The translations under genes and the position numbers were made by a program. Positions 28,548-38,739 of a DNA stretch of 64,000 nt are shown here, piece after piece (position 1 is the stretch's first letter; each line of letters starts with the position of its first letter). This DNA comes from Moringa oleifera (lineage: Eukaryota > Streptophyta > Magnoliopsida > Brassicales > Moringaceae), in NCBI GenBank assembly GCA_021397835.1, contig JAJFZO010000882.1:2112501-2176500 (forward strand), written 5' to 3'. The notes under the pieces were generated by a model. It worked only from the letters and a program-made list of their open reading frames with translations. It did not search any database and was not told the origin of the DNA.

Positions 28548-31454
28548 CTAGTGTGGTTTTGGAACATATCCATCAACAGCAAAGTTTCGGGTGGCAGCAG
28601 GAATTGCTAAACGGACTCCATCAAGTTCAGGCTTCGCAATAACTTGGCATCCAAGACGAGACCTGAACAAAAAAGGGATATGAAGTTCAATTTAGGTTCA
28701 CTGTGCAGAAAAGTTTCACCAGAGGATCATTCTTATACTCACGTTTCTGTAAGTCCAAAAGCAAGATCCAACATGTCATTCTCCTCATCAGTTGGGTCTT
28801 CTAGTTTATTGTAGTATTCCATGTCCTTCCACAACATTCAATTGTTAACCCTGCAACTTAGCTCAGAAATTCTTGGAATGAAGAATATTCAGAAGCAGAT
28901 TTATGTCCTGATAACCTACCATCACAATGACATGACATGTTGAACAGGCAAGTGAGCCCTCGCATGCTCCTGAAATGAAATTAAAAGTAGAGGATTAAAT
29001 ATGTAACGATGATGAACAAGAAACAGGTTAGACTTTAAGTAGGTCCTACAGGAACATACAAGTAACACCAAACCAACTATACGAAGATCAAAAAAGTGAA
29101 AACCTCTGGAACAGGCCCCATGATAAGGTCAAAAGTTAAGAAATATGAACAAGCTGTCAAGGAAGCAGAGAACTTGTTGGAAATGTCTCAATAATGGGCA
29201 TGTCATCAGAAAATGATTTAATTCAAAGAAGTATATTCATGACATTGATTCAAGCAGGATGGAACAAGTAAGCAGCAAGATAGAAAAGCATCATCCATCC
29301 CTACATCCATCAAAGAAAAAGGTGAAAATTGACCATAAGCCTTGCCTTCAAGTTCTATATCATTTTCATGAGCAGCTTCTAGCATAGACATTCCAATTGG
29401 GACCTTAATGTGTTTTTCCTCTCCATCCTTATCGACAAATGTCACAGATATCCTACAAAACAAAGCATTTCTGTGAGAAGAAACATCACAACAGCATAAA
29501 CTTGAAGAGAAATTAGAAAGGGAATTTGAGAAACCATTTTGTGTTTCAGAAAGAACACTGGTGAACTATATCCTTGCAAGAAAACAGGTCATCCTCTCAA
29601 GGTGGTTGACAATATGATTTTCACATTACATTGACAACTTTAAACAACAAAGGTTCACCAAGACAGCTATCAATGTAGTTTCTACCAGAACACACAGACT
29701 GACGGAGAAATGTTACAAGTATAACTGCTGCTCTCCCTTCTTACAAGCAAGAATGGCTTACTTAAGTCAAAACTTGACCATCAAGGCATCAACATTTTAA
29801 CCTGCAGATCCAAGGGATGTGCATCATCCAGGCGAGCCTTAGGAAAATAAGCTCTTTGATCATGTTTCGGATGCACGGCATATGGCATGATTCATAAGAG
29901 CTAGATTTTCATATTAATGAACAAGTTTAGACTGAACAATTTACATCAGATGCATAAACTAATTTGGAAATCAGAAATACTATGGTAGTCAATTTCTAAC
30001 TGAAATAGCTTACGTGTTTCTCTGTCCATTCCCTTCCTCAGAGGAACTATTGGCAGATGCAGTAGAAAACTGGCAATACCACTGAAATGCTGCACCCTGG
30101 AACACCTCTGTTGTTCTGTGTAATTCATGCTGTTAAAGATCAAAACAAATAAATAAGTAAAATTGAAGTAACTATGAGCATGTGAAGAAAATTTATTAAA
30201 TTGAAGCGGGTGTCACGACTCCATGACTGATACAATATCCTCAAAAATATAATTCTGAGAATATCTTGATAATCAGCACTGAGTTTACATTGGTACTTAG
30301 ACCCTTTTTTTTTAATAGAAAAAGGCACTGATCAAAATTATTCTAGGATCTCATCAAAACAACTACCTTGAAGCCTCCCAATTTTTCTCATGGAAAGAAC
30401 CTGCCAACTCCATTACAAATTTTTTTATCAGAAAAATAACCCTGCCGGGATTGAACATGGTTGTCTACAAATTTTACTGATTTCAACCATAAGCCTGAGC
30501 CTTTTCACTACAATTGTCAGAAACATCAACTCTTTCCAAAAGTAATATCTGCAGGTACTGCTATTTTCTTTTTGAGAAAAGCCTAATATTTAGTGCACCA
30601 GTAGTCAGTTCAACTGGATCTAATCAGTCAAACAGGATCAAAATATACATAACCCCAATACATTATCCAAACAATTACAGCTGACTAAACTATACTTCTT
30701 CTTGCCAATTTTTCAGTAGACTACAATCTCAATCACCTATAGGGATAAAGTTTAGTGATCAACACATCGGGGAGCCAAATATTTGATAACCAAGAAACGG
30801 TTGAGTAATTGCTAAGCATTCCCTTTCCCTTATTTTACACTCAACAGTTTCAGATTTGCTAAGGTTTTATGTTTGCTGAGAATAACGAAACAAGATTAAA
30901 GGTAGACAGGAACAAGAAGTGAGCAGTCAACACCAGAACCACAGTTTTTCAAGTAAGTGAAACATCAATCTATCTAAACCATAAGAATCCAAATACAAGC
31001 AAAAAGCACATTCCTCAAAGACTCCATGAACAAAATGTACCATCTTGTGATCATTCCTTTAAAAAATACTGCCTAGCTAGTGATGCAAAACGAAAACTGG
31101 AGAACCAATGTTCTGTAACCCAGAAACTAGAATCACTTACCTGAGATTGCAAGCACTGAAGGCAACTCCTCTGACTGTAACCTGTTCTAGAAATGGATGA
31201 ACTTGAACCTGCTAAGATGAAAGCATTCCAGAGAAAAGTGAACAAACAGAAGCCAGTAGTCTGACATATTCGACAGCCTTCAATTAGAGCCACTTCAATT
31301 GTGTGCAGAAAGAAAAATGCGTCATTGGGTCACTTTTGGAAAAAAGATCTTCCAACTAAAACAGGTACCCTGCAGTAACGAAGCGCATGAATATACCTCT
31401 TGAAAGCTCTCTGACGATCCTAAATCCAACTCTCGAGAGCCTAGAGATTAACAT
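28548..31454 (-). CDS. MFDX: Mitochondrial [2Fe-2S] ferredoxin (adrenodoxin type)
   Basis: Electron carrier for mitochondrial Fe-S cluster assembly and biotin synthesis in plants (family knowledge). Seven exons: 31454-31397, 31208-31141, 30129-30014, 29452-29346, 28969-28920, 28825-28743 and 28662-28548, giving 198 residues. Residues 1-80 are an Arg/Ser-rich presequence ([20 protein letters not shown]), as expected for matrix import. The ferredoxin fold starts at [20 protein letters not shown]. Cluster ligands are Cys119, Cys125, Cys128 ([16 protein letters not shown]) and Cys166 (SRLGCQV). The C-terminus [20 protein letters not shown] is typical. Exon 4 ends at a GC dinucleotide (GAAG then GCAAGG); an in-frame GT donor 12 nt downstream would insert four residues before the cluster loop. 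The acceptor of exon 2 has an alternative 27 nt further on (after CTAGAACAG), also in frame. Confidence 0.95.
29334..29346 (-). other. GC-AG intron donor with nearby GT alternative
   Basis: After the codons for ELE the exon reads G then GCAAGG (donor GC at 29345-29344). Family alignment demands that GAG of the next exon follows directly (ELEG-ACEGS). The nearest GT, in CTTATGGTCAAT, lies 12 nt downstream and is a poor donor. Confidence 0.75.
30440..30530 (-). repeat. Possible tRNA-derived SINE fragment in a ferredoxin intron
   Basis: On the minus strand ATGTTCAATCCCGGCAGGG matches the B-box consensus GWTCRANNC and the following T-arm bases. A weak A-box-like TGGTTGAAATC lies 20-30 bases before it. 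The rest does not fold into a clear tRNA. Tentative. Confidence 0.2.
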
Positions 31455-31860
31455 AATCGACGCACCAGGTTAACCCCCGCTCTCAAGCTTTCAATCTGCT
31501 GAAAATAACATGCGATGCATCAATTCATTCGCGGCATGCCCTAAACTGAACCATAGAGAACAACAGTAAAGGGCAAACAGTATAAGACAAAGTATCAAGA
31601 TACCGGAAATTACCGAAATCAATGGTCGAGTCGGGTCGAACTGCTCGATTCGTTGGGGCTGCTCAAGGAGGGGAAAGGCGAGAGAGGAGGCGGAGGGAAG
31701 GGCAGCAAACAAAGGTGGCACAGGTGCAAATATCCATGCGGACTAAGGGCAATTTTGTTGAAATGGCGAAAACTTTGAAGCGGCAGAAGCTGCGAAAACG
31801 CAAAGAACTGCTGTTCATGCCCAGGAGTCCAAGACGTCAAATTTGACATTTACATGTCCA
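31455..31860 (-). promoter_or_regulatory. Ferredoxin gene leader and promoter
   Basis: Less AT-rich than the DNA to the right. A plausible leader intron lies between a donor near 31616 (TTTCG before GTAATT, minus strand) and an acceptor near 31498 (TTTTCAG). Open frames here on both strands are compositional. Confidence 0.4.
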
Positions 31861-32529
31861 TAAACCAAACCCGGCCCAGTATGCATTCTCTTGATCCATA
31901 TCCGACTGCTAAATGGGCCGATGGTCCATATAATGATCCAGATGTCTACCCAATAATAAGATGGATCATGATTTTTTTTGAAAATAAAATATTTTCTTGA
32001 TAAATATTAAAAAACCATGAATTTTATTTACTTTATAATTTAATTTACAATATATTAATTAAATTAATTATATATTTAATTATTTAATTTTATTTAAATA
32101 AAAATGTTTAATTTTTTATTGAAATATTTTTAAAATAATTTTTATTTTTTAAATTTGAATAGTTTTGAGTAATTTTTTATGAATTCTTAAAATTTTTTAT
32201 AATATAAAATTATAAAATATACATTTTCAATTGTCAAAAACTTTTAAAACTTTCATCATAATAATTTAAATATTTTTATATTTATAAAAAATTTAAATCA
32301 AAATTCATGATAACAAATATTTTTAATTTTTAAATTATTAATCAAATTTAAATTAAATTAAATTGAATCATATAATTAATGATGTTAATATTTCAAAAAT
32401 ATAAAATAAATATAATTCAAATTTTTTATATTTATATTTTTTTTACTGTATTTAGCGTCAGGCAGAGACAGGTTAAGCAGCACTGCCCCCAAGACTTTGA
32501 CCAACAACCACTCCATTATCATCAAAAAA

Positions 32530-32550
32530 CGCACGTGACCCTCACGTGCG
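32530..32550. promoter_or_regulatory. Palindromic double G-box
   Basis: CGCACGTGA and TCACGTGCG form a perfect 9-bp inverted repeat around CCC, each arm holding a CACGTG G-box (ACGT core; bZIP/bHLH type). It is about 1.1 kb upstream of the minus-strand ferredoxin start. Which gene it serves, if any, is not known. Confidence 0.6.
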
Positions 32551-32828
32551 ACGAGACAGTGGAAGAACACATTCCCTGTTTCGTACTTTCAAAGATTTAA
32601 ACCCATCTTAGAATCCAATAGAGCGGTACCGTATGCATGTGACCAACTCGGGGGCCACAGATCAAAATCGGGCGTTCAAATTTTGAAAATCCGAGATTTC
32701 AAAGCCCATAATCATGATGGTGCCGAGATATTATCCTCTGCACCACACTGTCTCCTCACCATTAATGAGATCGTCAAATAGCCTGGGTGATTCTTTCTCG
32801 ATCGTCGGGCCATGATTTTCTTGACCCT

Positions 32829-32844
32829 TCACGTGGGTCCCACT
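32829..32844. promoter_or_regulatory. G-box fused to a GTGGGTCCCAC (TCP-type) element
   Basis: TCACGTGGGTCCCACT contains CACGTG overlapping GTGGGTCCCAC, which fits the class II TCP consensus GTGGNCCC in both orientations. It lies 280 bp from the double G-box in the same island. Confidence 0.45.
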
Positions 32845-34619
32845 GAATCCAAAAAGATCTAGGAAAACAAAAGGCTTATTGTGATTTCATAAAAATTATT
32901 CTTTTCCCAAGTTTGAAAATGTATTTAAGATTTTAAAATAAATATTTAAAAAACTTTCAACTATATTTAGTTATATATATATAATTTGAAGTATTAATTG
33001 AATTAATTTGTCCATTTGATTTTTTATTATAATGTAATTTAATTTATTTTAAAAAATTAAAAATTTTATGTAATAAATTTTAATTTAAATATTAAATATA
33101 AAAATATTTAAATTATTACTATTAAAATAATAAATATTATATAAAATTTTAATATTTATCTCATATCATTAATTAAATTCTGATTTAGTCAATGTTGTAA
33201 GGTGGGTTAGGTGACTTTAATGTTTATAGGAAAAGAGAGTTTTGAGTGACTAAATGTTGTAAGGCAGGTACCCCTAATAATGGAGGACAGCACCCTTACC
33301 TTTCTCTTCATAATCAAAACAAGTAGTACTCCTCTTAGGACACCATCCCTCCCATCTTCACCTCCTGTGAGTTATGCCCCACCCACCAACGCCCACTTCA
33401 ACAAGGACTACTCATGCTCAACATTCTAACACAGTCAACTGACGTGGACACAATTTTAATTGCATTTTAACTTTTTAAAATACATTTATTTTCAATTAAT
33501 TTATAAATAATTTTATATTATTTTAAGAATAAAAAATATATAAACATAATATAAAAATAATAATATTTACCTAAAATTTTAAAACTCAAGATAAATATAT
33601 AAAAAACTGAATTATACTTGTTTTTTATTTCATTCTTTCAAGTACAATAGGATCAATTATATGTAGGATTTTTTAATTTGGTTCAATATAAACTCTCTCA
33701 TAAAATTTAAAATTCAAAAATATTAAATTTAATTTTTTATAGTAAATTTTTACTTAAAAAATTTTACACAAAATGAAAAATTTATATTCAAAATATCAAT
33801 ACAAGAAAAAAAATTAAGTATTGGAAAAAAAAATTTACTTTACCAAAAAATTAAAAATTTTATAAAAAATAACTTGTTAGTTTAAAATTATTCTAATTTA
33901 CGTAATAAACTCAAAATAAAGTGTAAAAATCATATAAACCATATGTGAAATATTTTAACAATAAAAAATTACTTTTTTGTGATTAATTTGGATTAAAACT
34001 TAATTCAAATTAAATTAGAAATTTAAATATATAATTAATCAAATTAATATATAAAAACTTAAATAAAAAATACAATGTAACAAACTGACAAAGGCAATTG
34101 TTTTTGTTTTTTTGAAATCATGGTAATTGTGGACTAAACCATTATGTGTTAGTATATGAAATATAATTTCCTATTGTCACGGTGTCACGATGTTAATATA
34201 TAACATGTCTAAGATTCACAAATTTTTGTGATAATTATTTTATTTTTAAAATAATTAAATGCAAAAACCATGGTCTGAACAAGAATCATAATAAACCAAT
34301 ACAACATCTTATTTAATTAAAAATTAAAAATTAATTATTATGACTAAGAAGATTAATCAAATTGGAGACTAGTCGGTCCATAACATCTTAATTTTAATAA
34401 TGTCACACGCAACAATTTATTACATACGACCCAACGTGCACGAAACACGAACTGTAACAAACACTTTGTCATAATTAAAAATTAAAATAAAAAAGAAACA
34501 GACTATTTTATATTATTCGAAAATTCCAATATATTATTACATTAGTTACCATCACCTTTTAATTATTAAATAAATATAAAAATAAAAAAGTGTAAGGTTA
34601 ATTTGGGAATTATAATTAA

Positions 34620-35030
34620 TTAATGAGAACCTCCCTTGCTACCTTTCTTGTAGTTTATCGCTCCCAAAACCAGCAGACAAAGAAGGGTCTTTCGTCGGGA
34701 TACCGAGAGAAACTGCTGCGAGACGAAATCGGACCGTTGAGTTCAAATTTCGAACGACGAGAAGCGACGCGACACTTTCTGCAATAGTCCGATTCCGAGA
34801 AAAAGACAAGCGAAAAGAAAAAGAAAAAGAAACCGACATGTAATGGCCACAAAACGAGGTGAATTTGATTTTTAATTTGAATTTGCATTTACGTCAACTT
34901 AGCTGTTTGTGGAATTTGTGAAAACTGACGGTTGATTAGTCGCGTCACGCTCTAATGGCGGGAGTTTCAAAAAATTTTGCGGGAGACTCAAGCAAAGCCC
35001 CCCTCTCTCTCTCTCTCTCTCTTTATTGAT
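34620..35030 (-). other. CpG-rich island with E2F-like sites, possible orphan first exon
   Basis: Unlike its surroundings this stretch is rich in CG dinucleotides. Read on the minus strand, two E2F-like motifs (TGGCGGGAG at 34956-34964, TTTTGCGGGAG at 34975-34985, plus-strand spelling) precede a leader-like sequence that ends in ACTACAAG followed by GTAGCAAGGG near 34640, a credible donor. No matching downstream exon is recognised. A CT microsatellite sits at 35002-35023. Confidence 0.35.
35002..35023. repeat. (CT)n microsatellite
   Basis: About 11 CT dinucleotides beside the E2F-like island. Confidence 0.9.
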
Positions 35031-36123
35031 TGTATTTTTGCTTTTTTGAAAAGAAAATTGAAAATCAAACTAAAATATGATTTTTTTAAAATTTATTTTT
35101 AATATTAATTTAAAATGAAATTAAATGGATTTTTAAATTTTATAATTGATATAAAAAGAAGGAAGAGGAGTAGATTGTGCAGGCTGGGCGGCAGACAATG
35201 CCCACCCACTCATGAACTGTGTCTGTCAGTGTGTGCAATGCTCAATGGTATCCTCACGCGCTCTCAATCCAGTGTATATTTTATTGTTTGATTTTTTTAA
35301 AAAATTTACATTAATTTTTAGACATTTTAAATATTAGTATTTCATAATTTTAAATATATTGAAATTTTAAAAAATGAGTGATATATTTTAATATTTTAAT
35401 TTACAAATGAAAATAAATTATTATTTCTTTTTAAATAAATTTTTTAAAGTTATTTTTTACATTACAGTATTGTCGAGATGAAATTCAAAATTTTATAACA
35501 AAACAATATGATTTAAATAATGTAAATAAGTAAAAATCAATTTTAAACTAATCAAATTGATTAAAATATTATTCACTAATCAATTATCAGATCAGTTGAT
35601 TTTTATATTTTTAAAATAAAAAAATTAATATAAATTTAAACACACTTATTTTTTGACAAAAAAAATAAATCCTATTTGACATTCAAAATTGATTAGATTA
35701 GTTACTAAGGTGAGAATGAATTGACTTAAAATTATTATCATATCATCACGTGTTTCATTAAATAAAATTATTATATATGTAATGTAATTTTTATAGTTAA
35801 TTACACATTTAAAATTTATTATAATTACTTAATAAATATGTATATTGTTTAAAATTTTTATTTAATTATTTAAAAATATATTAATATTAATCAAAAGTTA
35901 CTTTATCTATTATCATAATGGTGATGATTACTCAATGAAATAATTTTTTATTATTTTTTAAAGGGATAATTACACCGATTCGGAAGGATAACATTATCCC
36001 TCTGGAATGAAAGTGGCCATGGAATAAGATAATTTCAATTTATCATTGCATCAAATGTGAAATCAAGATAAAAAGTATCTAATTATAATTTTATCTTATT
36101 TGTAAAGTGAATAGACGAAACTT

Positions 36124-36140
36124 TAGGGACCGTTTGGCAC
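36124..36140 (+). mobile_element. Possible hAT-like MITE terminus
   Basis: TAGGGACCGTTTGGCA resembles ends of plant hAT-type miniature elements. I could not find a matching inverted end within the following kilobase, so this is a fragment at best. Confidence 0.2.
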
Positions 36141-36759
36141 ATGAGATAAGATTTGACTATTTTAATAAAATAAAATTATATTAAATTAAATTAAAATCTT
36201 ATTAATGTTGTAATTTATTTAATATAAGATTAAAATTACTTATAATTTAATTTATTTTTTTAACATTAGCAAATAATACAATGTAATATTTATTATAAAT
36301 TTGAATTGTATTAATTGATAAAAATAAATTTTTAACAAATTTTATTTAAGTTTTATTACTCTTACTTTTTTATATTTAAAAATATGATCATAATGTTATG
36401 TAACATTTATTACAAAAACGTATTGCACTATAACTGAATATAAAATTTTTAATTTTTTACTAAAAATTTAAATATGTTTATATTAATTTAAAATAAATTC
36501 TTCATTTGATAATATCAAGTGATATAAATTACAAATTAATCTTATCCTATTACTTCAAGGATAGGATAAAATTATATATTTAAAATAAAAATAAGAGATA
36601 AATTTATCCTAAATATAAAATTGAGATGAAAATTATCTGATCTTAATCCTATCATTCATAAGAAATATGACTTTCATTATCAGCTGTAGAGATGATCGAA
36701 ACTGATAATATTTTTTATATTTATTTTTATGAAAAAAAGCATCAAAGATTATTATTTTG

Positions 36760-37640
36760 AAGCGCGTGAGGACACGGGTTGTATTGGGGGTGCAGGTACT
36801 CTCTACCTAGAATTTCCTGCTGACCACCACTAGAAATGAGCTGGCGCTGCACCATTATGGCTCCTCTTTAGCCGCAACCGGTTCCTTATCAGAAAGACTA
36901 ATTTACCCTCCAGGGCATAAGATAATTCCCAATAACCCATCAACCACCGTGGCAATTTGTTTTTCACAAATTTTAGTTTTAGAAGACAAATTTTTACAAA
37001 TATCCCACATCAAATCAAAAATCATATCAATTTTGCTTTTTAATATCAAAATAGTATTTTTCTCATTTTTCGAAAAATAAAAAGAAACAAATAATATCTG
37101 TTCCCGCCCTTTTGACCACGGGTGCCGTCCTTTTCGACAGGTGAAGGTGGGGGCCCACAGCCTACGCACTTTCTTTCACTTTTTCTCGTAATTTCCAAAA
37201 AAATCGCTGTAGCCATTTAGTTTCTTTTTTGGCGGGAGATTTTATTATTAAATCCAGTTGATAGCGTGGCTTGAGGTACGCGAGGCGGAACGCGCCGTTA
37301 TGACGGCGGGATTTTGCGGACAGAAGCGCCGTCACGGTGACGGTGGTGGGGAGAAAGGGAAATGGGGAAGCCGTTGAAAGAGGCGGAAATGGCGCGAAAA
37401 CCGACAGATGACAGTTGAGCTGCCGAATCTGTTTGGTGCCACGTCAGCAAAGATGCAGATTCCGTTTCTTTTAAAGTAAAAAAAGAATTAGAAGGGGAGT
37501 ATTTGTATTACGTTGTGGTGGTGGGGTAATGCTCGGTTCACAGCTGGAGTCACGGGGTTTCCATGACAGTTGGTGTTAGCTGCCTTAATTTCTGGGGTCC
37601 ATCAGGATTTCACGGTTAAAAAAAAAAAAACCTATGAAAT
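36760..37640. other. Balanced-composition, CpG-rich island with E2F and bZIP motifs
   Basis: An 880-bp island in AT-rich DNA. Its most CpG-rich part (37225-37450) carries TTTTTTGGCGGGAGA (37225-37239), GGCGCGAAAA (37391-37400, the E2F consensus on the minus strand) and TGCCACGTCAGCA (37437-37449, TGACGTGG-type bZIP site). It looks like a promoter or leader but no coding exon is recognised on either side. Confidence 0.4.
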
Positions 37641-38739
37641 TGGCATTGAATAATTGCGTACTATCCTTGCCAAAAAAATTCTATCAATAATTAAATGTAA
37701 TAATAATAACAGTAATAACACAAATAATAATAATTTAAATGAAATTTTCTTTTTTCAATTTAACTTTTAAAAAAACATAAACTAAATTATGTTGAATTTT
37801 TAAAAAATTATAACAACAATGATTTAACAAAATTAGTAACTAAATTTTTTATTTATTTTTATATTAGTATTGTAAATTACAAAATTATTTTTTATCTCAT
37901 ATTAAAAATCTAAGCAAGTTGAAGTCATACAAGATTTTATCCTACAAAAAATAAAAAGATAAATACTTTTTATATTTTTATTTTTAATTAAATTTTAATT
38001 TTTAAAAACAAAATTTAGCATATTAATTTTATTTAAATTAAAATTTAATAAAAATAATTATAAAAATTTAATGATATTTTTACTATTAAAATATTTTTAA
38101 AACTATTGAAATAAATTTTAAACTCTATTTTCATTTTATCCCTCAAAATTGAAAAATTTTGAATTAAAAAAATATTTTTATTAATTTTCAATATTTTTGA
38201 TATTATAATTTTTTAAAATAATATTTTTAGTACTCAACAAATTTTAAATTTTTTTGTAACAAGACCTAAGATATTTTTTAAAAAATTTAAATTTATTTTT
38301 ATTTTAAAAAATCTCTAATTTAGATATTTTTAATTTTTGAATTTTTTAATAAAATTAATTTAATCTAAATTAATAAATTAAAATTTGTTTACAAACTTTT
38401 AAAAATTAAAATTTGATCAAAATAGTAAAATTTAATATTTTAAATAATATTTATCTAAAATAAAATTATAATAAGTATTGACATTATTTCTGTTTAATAA
38501 ATTATTATTATGAAATGCATCTATAAATTTCCCGAAAGTTAATACTTACATATGTTGGTAACACAATATATGAACAAGTTTAATTCATTATATTTTAAAT
38601 TGACCATGGGATTATATTTTTAATTTAAAATATAATTTTACAATGATGAAATCATCATGTTATATTTTACTTTAAATAATTTTATAATTTTCTCATCAAG
38701 GTAAATCTTGTCATCAAATTATTTTACTTTAAATTAAAA

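Noticed and set aside
35940..36680. Complete hAT-like MITE
   Set aside because: Only one candidate end (GGGACCGTTTGGCA) was found; short inverted words such as TTATCCTAT are too weak to define the other end.
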